From Martinezella tropici (GTDB lineage Bacteria > Pseudomonadota > Alphaproteobacteria > Rhizobiales > Rhizobiaceae): a DNA stretch of 64,000 bases. The stretch spans positions 124,001 to 188,000 of the forward strand of contig NZ_VNIP01000008.1 of the NCBI RefSeq assembly GCF_008370325.1, in the 5' to 3' direction. A model generated the notes under the pieces. The model saw only the letters and a program-made list of their open reading frames with translations, did no database searches and was not told the origin of the DNA. The position numbers and the translations under genes were made by a program. Position 1 is the stretch's first letter. Every line of letters begins with the position of its first letter. Shown piece after piece: positions 9,971 through 17,918 of this stretch.

Positions 9971-10801
9971 ATGAACAACGATAGTTTCGAGCTGAAATTT
10001 TGGGGCGTGCGGGGAAGCATCCCTGTATCGGGACCGGAATTTGAGCGGTACGGCGGCAATACGTCGTGCATTGAGTTACGGCATGATGGCAGGCATATCT
10101 TATTCGACGCCGGGACGGGGTTGCGCGAAGCGGCGGCCTATCTGGCCAAGGAAGGGGTCCGCGACATCGATCTCTTCTTCACGCATTCGCACTATGACCA
10201 CATCATCGGCCTGCCCTTCTTCAATGCCATCTATGATCCGAGGGTCAGTGTCGATCTCTGGTCTGGCCATCTTGCCGGCAAGACGACGACCCGGCAGTTG
10301 ATCGGCCAGTTCATGCGGCCGCCATGGTTCCCCGTCGAACCCGATATCTGTCGTGCCGAGATGAGCTTTCGTGATTTCGCCGCCGGTGATACGCTGAAGC
10401 CGCATCCCGGCATCGTGATGCACACGGCCAGGCTGAACCATCCGGGCGGCTGCATCGGCTACCGCATCGAATGGTCGGGCCGGGTCATCGCCATGGTCTA
10501 CGATACCGAGCATATGGCCGGCAAGCTCGATGAGGCAGCGCTCGCCCTGATGGCCGATGCCGATCTCGTAATCTATGACGCGACCTATCTCGAAGCCGAG
10601 ATGCCCAAATATCTGGGCTTCGGCCATTCCACCTGGCAAGAGGGCATCAAGCTCGCCAAGAAGGCCGGCGCGAAGCGGCTGGCCCTGTTTCACCATGCTC
10701 CCGGCCGCACCGACCGCGAGCTGGACGACATGCAGCGCGATGCGCAGCAGAGCTTCCCCGGCGCATTCGTCGCCTTTGACGGGCAGTCGCTGCAGCTCTG
10801 A
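9971..10801 (+). CDS. MBL-fold metallo-hydrolase
   Basis: Metallo-beta-lactamase-fold hydrolase, 276 aa, no signal peptide. The metal motif HSHYDH (within FFTHSHYDHIIG, about residues 75-85) is intact, with a later histidine in LNHPGGCIGYRI, an aspartate in VIYDATY and a histidine in FGHSTWQEG. This resembles RNase Z / PhnP-like phosphodiesterases more than true beta-lactamases. The N-terminus FWGVRGSIPVSGPEFERYGGNT is a common signature of this subgroup. Its substrate cannot be told from sequence. It stands alone between a 296-base spacer and a repeat element. Confidence 0.85.
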   Translation: MNNDSFELKFWGVRGSIPVSGPEFERYGGNTSCIELRHDGRHILFDAGTGLREAAAYLAKEGVRDIDLFFTHSHYDHIIGLPFFNAIYDPRVSVDLWSGHLAGKTTTRQLIGQFMRPPWFPVEPDICRAEMSFRDFAAGDTLKPHPGIVMHTARLNHPGGCIGYRIEWSGRVIAMVYDTEHMAGKLDEAALALMADADLVIYDATYLEAEMPKYLGFGHSTWQEGIKLAKKAGAKRLALFHHAPGRTDRELDDMQRDAQQSFPGAFVAFDGQSLQL

Positions 10802-10837
10802 AGCTTGCCGCGACGGCTGCGCTCGCTGGAATTGCGC

Positions 10838-10943
10838 TAGAGCTTTTCCGCTTTTCTTCGAATCGCGGAAAAGCTCTATCTTATTGTTCCTTTACGCATT
10901 CCGGACGGAAAACCGGTGCGCACTTTTCCTGGAAATGCTCTAA
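10838..10943 (+). repeat. Rhizobial intergenic palindromic repeat, family A, copy 1
   Basis: About 106 bases running from TAGAGCTTTTCCGC through CGCGGAAAAGCTCTA to a tail with ATTCCGGACGGAAAACCG and CACTTTTCCTGGAAATGCTC. The first part is a near-perfect inverted repeat. The same element occurs at 52961-53065, in reverse and shortened at 48629-48693, and as a fragment near 39960-40000. Its end supplies the stop codon of the deacetylase gene on the minus strand. It resembles the mosaic or palindromic intergenic elements known in rhizobia; the exact family name was not checked. Confidence 0.8.
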
Positions 10944-11686
10944 CTGATGAAATTGCCGACCGGCCGCCATTCGATGGCGGCATGGCCGGCCGTTTCAGCA
11001 AACAATGCCTCGACGAAATCCCAGGCGAGATCATCGTGGGCGAGATGGTGGGTCATCACGCCGATCGGTTCGTCATTGCCATCGAAGCGGTTCTGAAGCT
11101 CCTCCACCAGGCGTCCGATCACTTCAGCATGCGGCAAGCCTCCACGCACGTCATGCCATCGCATGATGTCGATATGCGTGTTGATTAGGCTGATGGGCGC
11201 CTGCCTCGCCAGCCCGAAGACCGAGACGGCACGATAGCCGAAAGGTTCGAGATGCGGCAGCAGCGCATCGTCGATCCGGTTCCATGGCGGCACCAGCAGC
11301 GGAACAAATTGTGAGGGGTACAGGGCTTTCAGCTTGTCGAAGCCGCGATGAAGCTCATCAAGCACGATAGCCTTTGGCCGGTGCAGGCCGAGCTCCTGCT
11401 TCTTGGTATCATCGGGAGCATAGTTCTGGTGCGTCCAGCCATGCACTGTCGCTGTGATGCGGCTTTCGCCCTCCAGCCGTTCGGCCAGAGCCTCGCCTGT
11501 CGGTCCCGGAATGATCGCGAGCGCCATGGGCACGTCGAACCGATTGGAAAGTGATAGAAGCCGATCGAGGGCAGGGGTCGGCTCGATGGCGTCGTCGTCG
11601 CGGAACCATAGCTTTGCCTTTCGCCCGGCAGCGCTCCAGCGCCGCAACTCCTCGCGCAAGGGCTGCCACTCGGCTCTATCGTTCAT
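10940..11686 (-). CDS. Polysaccharide deacetylase family protein
   Basis: NodB-fold carbohydrate esterase-like protein, 248 aa, no obvious signal peptide. The metal-binding region is recognisable: WFRDDDAIEPT near residue 28 (NodB motif 1 aspartates) and TVHGWTHQNY near residue 82 (HxxxH of motif 2). Family members remove N-acetyl groups from sugar polymers or hydrolyse related C-N bonds. It overlaps the preceding glycosyltransferase gene by 11 bases on the same strand, so the two are co-transcribed and probably act on the same glycan. The final TAG codon is contributed by a repeat element. Confidence 0.85.
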   Translation of the reverse strand: MNDRAEWQPLREELRRWSAAGRKAKLWFRDDDAIEPTPALDRLLSLSNRFDVPMALAIIPGPTGEALAERLEGESRITATVHGWTHQNYAPDDTKKQELGLHRPKAIVLDELHRGFDKLKALYPSQFVPLLVPPWNRIDDALLPHLEPFGYRAVSVFGLARQAPISLINTHIDIMRWHDVRGGLPHAEVIGRLVEELQNRFDGNDEPIGVMTHHLAHDDLAWDFVEALFAETAGHAAIEWRPVGNFIS

Positions 11687-12773
11687 AATGAATATCTCCC
11701 AGATAGTTTCGAAGAATGGTTTCTAGCCGCTTCGATGCGGCGCTCAAGGAACGTTCCTGGTGAACGAAGCTGTAGGCTGCGTCCGCCATGGCCTGTCGCT
11801 GATGCTGATCGCCGAGAAGCTGCGAAATCGCATCGGCATAGGCCTCCAGATCGCCCTCGGGCGTCAGCAATCCGGTTTTGCCCGCCATCACCACTTCCGG
11901 CACGCCGGCCGTCGCCTGCGCGATCACGGGTAGGCCCGCCGCCTGTGCCTCGAGATAGGCAAGGCCATAGGCCTCATTGCAACCGGGCCAGACATAGAGG
12001 CCGGAGCTCGCAAGCTCCTCGGCGATCTCCAAGGTGGAGCGTTCCCCGCGCCACTCTATCCGTCTCTCCTCGAACGTGGAAAACAGTGATCTCACCTCGG
12101 TCCGCATCGGCCCATCGCCGATGATGGTCAAGGTCCAATCCTGATCGCGGATGAGATCTAGCGCTTTAGCAAGTATGGTGTAGCTGTCGAACTTGTCGCC
12201 CTTGCGCAGCATTGCCACGGTAATCAGCCGTCGCGGATCGGAGGACGAGCGGGCGAAGGGCGCGGTATCGATGAAGGGCAGGAAACGTTCGTAGCGGCCA
12301 TCCGGGATCGCATCCTCAAGGCCGATCCGATCCCTTTCGGTAAAGCAAAGATTGACGGCGGCAAGCCGTACGGCATCGGCGATGAGGCGCTGGTTTTCAC
12401 CCCAGCCGTTTTCATCATGGCGGCGGGAATAGGATGCCTCCGCCGTGACATAGGGAATGCCGAGCCTTCTCGCGATCGATGGGCCGATAAGGTCGGGGGT
12501 CTTGTAATAGGGATGGTAAGTGAACCAAAGGTCGGGCGCCCTCTCGTCCTGCCAGCGCTCGAGCAGGCAATCTACTTCGCCTTCCGCCTGCCGGGCGATC
12601 TCCATGCGTGGATCGGCTTCCGGCGTCGGTGTGAAGCTTCGCAATTCGGAAGCGACGTCGACCTGATGTCCTGCGATTTCCAGCGCCGAGATGATCTGGC
12701 GCGCCATCAGCCGATCGCCTGACGGAACCGGGTGGCCGGGGGATTTCAAGGGGGCGTAAAAGGCGATTTTCAT
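11676..12773 (-). CDS. Glycosyltransferase family 4-like protein
   Basis: GT-B-fold glycosyltransferase, 365 aa. The N-terminus MKIAFYAPLKSPGHPVPSGD is an acceptor-domain start with a glycine/proline loop; the C-terminal donor-binding half contains LTIIGDGPMRTEV, YVWPGCNEAYGLAYLEAQAA (the E-x7-E region of GT4) and GVPEVVMAGKTGLLTPEGD. It is first of a two-gene unit with the polysaccharide deacetylase. The sugar donor and acceptor cannot be read from the sequence. Confidence 0.87.
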   Translation of the reverse strand: MKIAFYAPLKSPGHPVPSGDRLMARQIISALEIAGHQVDVASELRSFTPTPEADPRMEIARQAEGEVDCLLERWQDERAPDLWFTYHPYYKTPDLIGPSIARRLGIPYVTAEASYSRRHDENGWGENQRLIADAVRLAAVNLCFTERDRIGLEDAIPDGRYERFLPFIDTAPFARSSSDPRRLITVAMLRKGDKFDSYTILAKALDLIRDQDWTLTIIGDGPMRTEVRSLFSTFEERRIEWRGERSTLEIAEELASSGLYVWPGCNEAYGLAYLEAQAAGLPVIAQATAGVPEVVMAGKTGLLTPEGDLEAYADAISQLLGDQHQRQAMADAAYSFVHQERSLSAASKRLETILRNYLGDIHYER

Positions 12774-12910
12774 ACTGCCGGCACGTGGTTGACGATTAAG
12801 TGATGGTACGAGCCCGAATTGTGAGAGAATTGCCCGAATTCCGACCGGTTGCGTGACAATAAGGTCCCTGCTTCAAAAAGCCGCATCCTCGACAGTGTGC
12901 GGCGTTGCGG

Positions 12911-13018
12911 CTACTGCATAATTCCTTAAATCGGAATCGATTTGAGGATAAAATTATGCAGCAGATTAAAAGTGCTACAGCGACCTTTGCGCGTCATATA
13001 TGACGGGCGGCGCTGTAG
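12911..13018 (+). repeat. Rhizobial intergenic palindromic repeat, family B, copy 1
   Basis: The element opens with CTACTGCATAATTCCTTAAA and closes the first palindrome with AGGATAAAATTATGCAGCAG; the tail holds CTACAGCG (12975-12982) opposite CGCTGTAG (13011-13018) around a perfect 14-bp palindrome CGTCATATATGACG (12992-13005). The first part matches 60618-60690. It lies between the divergent glycosyltransferase and cyaC genes, so it is next to both promoters. Function unknown; related repeats are widely scattered in rhizobial genomes. Confidence 0.75.
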
Positions 13019-13104
13019 ATGAATAGGCGATAGCCGTTTTTCCACCTGTTGTGAACGGGCAATATACATTGGGTTTGATGACCATCGAGGCAAGAAAGCC
13101 AATA

Positions 13105-14802
13105 ATGTCCGATCGCCTCGTGCGAAAGCTGCGCCTTGGCTCCGGTTTGATCGTGTTCGCCTTCGTGATCATGCATCTGGCCAATCACGCCCTCGGGCTG
13201 ATTTCACTCGGCGTGGCAGAACACGCACAGCACTGGTTCATGGCCGTCTGGCGCAATCCCGTGGGAACCGTGCTTCTTTATGGAGCCCTGATCGTCCACA
13301 TTCTGCTCGTGCTGCGGATGCTTTACGGGCGCCGCACGCTCGTCATGCCTGCCGGCGAGGCCTTCCAGATGGTCACGGGCCTGCTGGTGCCGCTGCTCCT
13401 GATCGATCACATCGTCGGCACCCGCATCGTGCATGAGGTTTACGGCTATCACGACACCTACAGCGCCATCGTGCGCAGCCTCTGGGTAACATCGCCGGTC
13501 AACGGTGTGCGTCAGTCGCTGTTGCTTCTGATCGTCTGGCTTCACGGCTGCATCGGTGTTCATTTCTGGCTGCGCTACCGTGCCTGGTACATGGCGATTG
13601 CGCCCGTAATGCTGTCGCTCGCCATCGTCCTGCCGGTTCTTGCCCTGCTCGGCTTTGCCGCAATGGGCAAGACCGTGACGCACGAGGCTGCCCGGGAAGA
13701 CGAACGCGGCTACCGAGGCGGCTACTATAGCGACATGCGAAGCTATGGCGAGAAGGGGTCTGTGCCGGGCAGTCAGATGGCCGAGACCCTATGGCCTTAC
13801 CGTGCCGGGTTCTATGGGGTCTTCAGCCTGTCGATCGTCGCTCTCTTCGGCTTCCGCGCGCATCGCAGATTGCGTGAGCGGCAATATCAGATCGCCATCC
13901 GCTATGCGGGCGGCGAGGTCGTGCATGCGCCGCGCGGCTTCAGCGTGCTCGAGGCAAGCCGCCTTGGCGGCATCCCGCATTATTCCGTCTGCGGCGGCAA
14001 GGGCCAATGCTCCACCTGCCGTGTTCAGATCATCGAGGGGGCGGAAAACCTGCCGCCGCCGGAGCCGCTGGAGCAGAAGACATTGAACCGGATCGGCGCC
14101 ACGCCGGATGTCAGGCTTGCCTGCCAGCTGCGCCCCACCGGCAATGTCAGCGTCCTCCCGCTCCTGACACCGATGGCCGAGGCGACGATCCCCGTCTATA
14201 GCCAGACCGCCAGCCCCGGCCGCGAGCGCGAGATCGTCGTCTTCTTCTGCGATCTGCGCCATTTTACCTCGCTGACGGAATCGCGTCTTCCCTTCGACAT
14301 CGTCTTCCTGCTCAACCGCTATTTCGCCATCGTCGGCCGCATCATCGAGGAGAATGGCGGCCGTATGGACAAGTTCATCGGCGATGGCGCCATGGCGCTC
14401 TTCGGCCTGCGCACCACGCCGAAGGAGGCAAACCGTCAGGCATTGAAGGCCGCGGCCGCGATCATACAGGAGATCGACAAGCTCAGCGCGGAATTGGCCG
14501 ACGAACTGGCCGCTCCACTTGAAATCGCCATCGGGCTTCATAGCGGCTCGGCCGTAGTCGGCTCGATGGGGTATGGCAGCGTCAAGAACGTGACCGCGAT
14601 CGGCGACACGGTCAATGTCGCCAGCCGCCTGGAAAGCGCCGCCAAGGAATTCAATAGCGCGCTCGTCTTTTCCGAGCCGGTGGCCCGACTTTCGGAGGTC
14701 GATATGGAGGGCATCGAAAGCCGCGAGATTGCCGTGCGCGGCCGCGGCGAGCCTCTGCGGGTCTATATCGTTTCGAAGGAAACGAGCGGCCGCTTTGCCT
14801 GA
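13105..14802 (+). CDS. cyaC: CyaC-like adenylate cyclase with SDH-type membrane anchor and 2Fe-2S domain
   Basis: Class III adenylate cyclase, 565 aa. Residues about 1-200 form a membrane domain of the succinate-dehydrogenase cytochrome b type with histidines in IMHLANHALG, LIVHILLVL, LLIDHIVGT and VWLHGCIGVHF, suitable as haem b ligands. Residues about 250-350 form a ferredoxin domain with CGGKGQCSTC and a fourth cysteine in LACQLRP. The C-terminal cyclase domain has both metal aspartates (FFCDLRHFT and FIGDGAMALFG) and the IGDTVNVASRLES motif. The same architecture is known in Sinorhizobium meliloti CyaC, a quinone-responsive dihaem cyclase. Starts at 13051 (GTG) or 13078 (ATG) are possible; 13105 gives the most family-like N-terminus. 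Confidence 0.88.
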   Translation: MSDRLVRKLRLGSGLIVFAFVIMHLANHALGLISLGVAEHAQHWFMAVWRNPVGTVLLYGALIVHILLVLRMLYGRRTLVMPAGEAFQMVTGLLVPLLLIDHIVGTRIVHEVYGYHDTYSAIVRSLWVTSPVNGVRQSLLLLIVWLHGCIGVHFWLRYRAWYMAIAPVMLSLAIVLPVLALLGFAAMGKTVTHEAAREDERGYRGGYYSDMRSYGEKGSVPGSQMAETLWPYRAGFYGVFSLSIVALFGFRAHRRLRERQYQIAIRYAGGEVVHAPRGFSVLEASRLGGIPHYSVCGGKGQCSTCRVQIIEGAENLPPPEPLEQKTLNRIGATPDVRLACQLRPTGNVSVLPLLTPMAEATIPVYSQTASPGREREIVVFFCDLRHFTSLTESRLPFDIVFLLNRYFAIVGRIIEENGGRMDKFIGDGAMALFGLRTTPKEANRQALKAAAAIIQEIDKLSAELADELAAPLEIAIGLHSGSAVVGSMGYGSVKNVTAIGDTVNVASRLESAAKEFNSALVFSEPVARLSEVDMEGIESREIAVRGRGEPLRVYIVSKETSGRFA

Positions 14803-14874
14803 CGTTCCGGACAGGGCACCGGCAGCGCATCGGCCGATCTTCTCCGTTTGCAACGGAACGGTCCTGGTGTAGGG

Positions 14875-15762
14875 ATGCTCGACATGTTCGACCGCAAGAT
14901 GCTCACAAGAAAATACTGGCGCCGCGCCCTTCGCAGGAAACGGGATCAGATCGCCACTCGCCTGTTCGACACGCGCCTGGGTCGGGACATTCTCGTCAGC
15001 GCGCTCGGTCCGCGCGTCAAGACGATGACGGTGGACTGCGGCGACCATGTCCTGAGCTTCTCGCCGGCCGATTACATCGGCCGCAAGGTGTTTCGCAAAG
15101 GGCATTTCGAGCGCGATCATGTCGACCGGCTGCTGAGCGTGCTGCGCGAGCACGGCCTGGTGCGCAAAGGCTCTGTTCTTCTGGAGCTCGGCGGCAATAT
15201 CGGTACGCAAACCTGCTATTTTGCCCTCAGCGGCGCCTATGACCGCATTGTCAGCGTCGAGCCGGATCCGCGCAATTTCCGGCTGCTGACGATCAACATC
15301 GCCGATAACGGCCTGCAGGAGATGGTAACGGCGGTCAATTGTGCCGCTGGCGATCGCGGTGGGCAGCTCGACTTCTATCTTAATCACAAGAATCACGGCA
15401 AAAGCAGCGCGTTGCGCCAAAGCGCAAGCGACGAGAAAATCTCGGTTCCCGTCCTGCCCGTTCCCGATATTCTGGAGCAGGCCGGTATCCATCCCGCCGA
15501 TATCGGCCTGATCTGGATGGATATCGAAGGCTATGAGCCGGTTGCCTGCCGGTCGATGCAGGCACTGATGGCACGCAAGGTGCCGCTCTATATGGAATTT
15601 ACCCCTACCTTCTATGGCAAGGATCAGGCCAAGGCTTTCGTTGCCGATCTCGCCAGGCACTACGGCGAATGCCTTGCATTTTTCGAAGATGGCGAGCAGA
15701 CCATGAAAGTCGTCGAACTGCCCAGCGAAGGCGAGCAGTTCGATGTTCTGTTTCTGCGCTGA
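14875..15762 (+). CDS. FkbM family methyltransferase
   Basis: SAM-dependent O-methyltransferase of the FkbM family, 295 aa. Motif I is LLELGGNIGTQTCYFA near residue 100, followed by IVSVEPDPRNFRLLTINI, where the acidic residue binds the SAM ribose, and WMDIEGYEPVA later. FkbM enzymes methylate sugars or polyketide hydroxyls, and rhizobial members often sit in polysaccharide loci. The ATG at 14875 is chosen; a TTG at 14848 and an ATG at 14884 are also in frame and no strong ribosome site decides. It ends two bases before the convergent small methyltransferase gene. Confidence 0.85.
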   Translation: MLDMFDRKMLTRKYWRRALRRKRDQIATRLFDTRLGRDILVSALGPRVKTMTVDCGDHVLSFSPADYIGRKVFRKGHFERDHVDRLLSVLREHGLVRKGSVLLELGGNIGTQTCYFALSGAYDRIVSVEPDPRNFRLLTINIADNGLQEMVTAVNCAAGDRGGQLDFYLNHKNHGKSSALRQSASDEKISVPVLPVPDILEQAGIHPADIGLIWMDIEGYEPVACRSMQALMARKVPLYMEFTPTFYGKDQAKAFVADLARHYGECLAFFEDGEQTMKVVELPSEGEQFDVLFLR

Positions 15763-15764
15763 AA

Positions 15765-16244
15765 TTAGCGACGCCGATAGATGAAATAGCGCCCTTGCTT
15801 GACGGCCGCGGGCAGGGGCAGTGCCTGAAGATCCGGATGATCGAGAGGAAGTCCGCTGACGGCAATCCCGCCTGCAGCGAGCACACCGGCCATGATCCCG
15901 GGCAGCCAGGTCAATGTCACCGCATCCTTGTCCTCGTAGCCAGTGCCGATATCGGCATGGGCAAGCGAGGCCCTCGCGCCGACGAAGCCTCTGGCCGTAT
16001 CCTTGATTTCACCGAGGATGAGGTTGTCGGCCGACGGCATGGACGGGCCGTAGGCATTGGCCGCCCGATCGAATGCGATGATGCGGCGATCGGGGAAAAG
16101 TTCGCGCAGGTGGTCGAAGGTGCGGCCATTGCCGAGGCCCAGTTCCAGCACGGGACCATCAAGCGTTCTGACCTCGTCGGCAACGGCATTGAGGATGTCG
16201 CGCTGTGCGCTCAGGCGGCGAATGAAACTATCCAGGCGGCTCAT
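15765..16244 (-). CDS. Small class I SAM-dependent methyltransferase
   Basis: Protein of 159 aa with a SAM-binding start GPVLELGLGNGRTFDHLRE (about residues 30-48) and an acidic strand IIAFDRAANA. The fold appears complete but short, ending soon after KQGRYFIYRRR. It is convergent with the FkbM gene, with stops two bases apart and no terminator between them. The substrate is unknown. Confidence 0.78.
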   Translation of the reverse strand: MSRLDSFIRRLSAQRDILNAVADEVRTLDGPVLELGLGNGRTFDHLRELFPDRRIIAFDRAANAYGPSMPSADNLILGEIKDTARGFVGARASLAHADIGTGYEDKDAVTLTWLPGIMAGVLAAGGIAVSGLPLDHPDLQALPLPAAVKQGRYFIYRRR

Positions 16245-16389
16245 AGTATTTCAAATATCCTTGGCGTCTTGTGCCTCTTCCTCGACCGGAGTAGCACGGC
16301 CCGCATCGCGGCGTCGACGGCCCGCTGGTTTTTCGGCGCTTTTGCTGTAGGGATAGATTGTCGCGGCGCTCACTGAAGGGGGAAATATC

Positions 16390-17565
16390 ATGGTCGAGCC
16401 ACCCAAAGATGATTTCTTCCATAAACTCACGGGCTTCACTCGTTTCGAGGGCGTGACTGACAGCGCCAATTATCAGCCGCTGCCGGACGACTGGATGATT
16501 GCGATCGCCGATATCGTCAGCTCGACGAAGGCGATCGCCGCCGGCCATTACAAATCCGTCAACATGGCGGGCGCCAGCGTGATATCAGCCGTGCTCAACG
16601 CAATGGAGAGAGGCGATTATCCCTTCGCCTTCGGAGGGGATGGTGCATTGGTGGCGATCCCCCCGTCGGGCGAGGAGCGGGTTCGCCGTGCGCTGGCGGC
16701 CGTCCGGGCCTGGGTGATGGAGGAATTGCAGCTCGATCTGCGCACGGCCCTGGTGCCGATGACGGTGATCCGCGGCGAGGGCCTGGACGTGCGGGTCGCA
16801 CGCTTCAGCCCGAGCGACCATGTTTCCTATGCCATGTTTTCCGGCGGCGGGACGAGCTGGGCGGAACAGCAGATGAAGGCGGGGCAATTCATCGTCGAGG
16901 CGCTGCCGACAAAGGCGGAGCCGGATCTGACCGGCCTTTCCTGCCGTTGGAACCCGATCAAGGCGCAAAATGGCGAGATCGTCTCCATCATCGCCATTCC
17001 CGGCGATGCCGGCAACGACGTAAGGTTTCAGCGGCTGGTCGCCGATATCATTGCCATTTCCGCAGAGCAGAACCGCGACGGCCATCCTGTGCCGGTCGAA
17101 GGACCGACGCCGGTATTGAGGTTCGGCGGCGCGGATATCGAAGCGCGCGCCGTGGCCGCTCCCGCCGATCGCTGGTGGCGGAAGCTGGCCATCGATGCGC
17201 AGATCGTCCTCGTCTGGATTCTCGACAGGTTCGGCATCAGGGCCGCGACCTTCGATGCCAAGATCTATCGGCGGGACCTTGCGGCAAATTCCGATTTTCG
17301 CAAATTCGATGATGGGCTGAAAATGACCATCGACGTCGATGCCGGGCATCTCAAGCGCATCGAGGCGCGTCTGCTGCAGGCGGAGGCCGAAGGTGTCTGC
17401 CGCTTTGGGCTACACCGGCAGGACAGCGCGCTGATGACCTGCTTCGTGCCGACCCCACTCATGCGCGACCATATGCATTTCATCGACGGTGCGAGCGGCG
17501 GGTATGCAATGGCGGCAATGGCCCTGCGTGAAAAGAGGCCGCCCGCGCTTGCTGCGGGTGGGTGA
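16390..17565 (+). CDS. DUF3095 family protein (cyclase-fold-like)
   Basis: Protein of 391 aa matching the DUF3095 pattern: LTGFTRFEGVTDSANYQPLP at the N-terminus, IAIADIVSSTKAIAAGHYKS, VNMAGASVISAVLNAMERGD, and FGGDGALVAIPPSGEE. The last motif resembles the GDG metal loop of class III nucleotide cyclases, and the family is thought to be distantly related to them. The biochemical role is unknown. The ATG follows a GGGGGA ribosome site. It is the middle member of three cyclase-like proteins encoded within 6.2 kb. Confidence 0.85.
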   Translation: MVEPPKDDFFHKLTGFTRFEGVTDSANYQPLPDDWMIAIADIVSSTKAIAAGHYKSVNMAGASVISAVLNAMERGDYPFAFGGDGALVAIPPSGEERVRRALAAVRAWVMEELQLDLRTALVPMTVIRGEGLDVRVARFSPSDHVSYAMFSGGGTSWAEQQMKAGQFIVEALPTKAEPDLTGLSCRWNPIKAQNGEIVSIIAIPGDAGNDVRFQRLVADIIAISAEQNRDGHPVPVEGPTPVLRFGGADIEARAVAAPADRWWRKLAIDAQIVLVWILDRFGIRAATFDAKIYRRDLAANSDFRKFDDGLKMTIDVDAGHLKRIEARLLQAEAEGVCRFGLHRQDSALMTCFVPTPLMRDHMHFIDGASGGYAMAAMALREKRPPALAAGG

Positions 17566-17918
17566 TTTTCGCGCGATGGAGCGGTGACGCGACTGGCGGG
17601 CTCAGGTCGCAGTCGCGATTTTTATCGATCCGCTTCGTTTTTACCCATTGTTTCAGCGTCGTATGCGCCTTATCTCAAAGAGAACAAAACGAGAGTCGTT
17701 GCTTGCGGCGATTGTCTTTTGCTGCATTTCATATGCGGGGGCGCGGGAGAAATGCAGCCGAACTTTCTGGCGTTGACAAGACCTGACGAAGGAAAGCATC
17801 GACGCTGTCGCATGATGATTTTGTCCGACCTCAAGCCGATAGGCCGGGGGTTGCGGAGATGGCGGCATTCCATGGCCGGGACGAAACATCAGGCATTTCA
17901 AGATGGACCGCGGGGATA
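17566..17918 (+). other. Intergenic region without a convincing gene
   Basis: This stretch separates the DUF3095 gene from the next cyclase gene. Short frames on both strands have poor composition and no ribosome site. No repeat, hairpin or recognisable promoter was found. An alternative ATG for the downstream cyclase at 17859 would extend into it by 20 residues of low similarity. Confidence 0.5.

Noticed and set aside
13789..15660. 623-codon open frame on the minus strand opposite cyaC and the FkbM gene
   Set aside because: It is antisense to two well-supported genes, has composition typical of reverse-strand shadows in GC-rich DNA and no ribosome site or recognisable domain.
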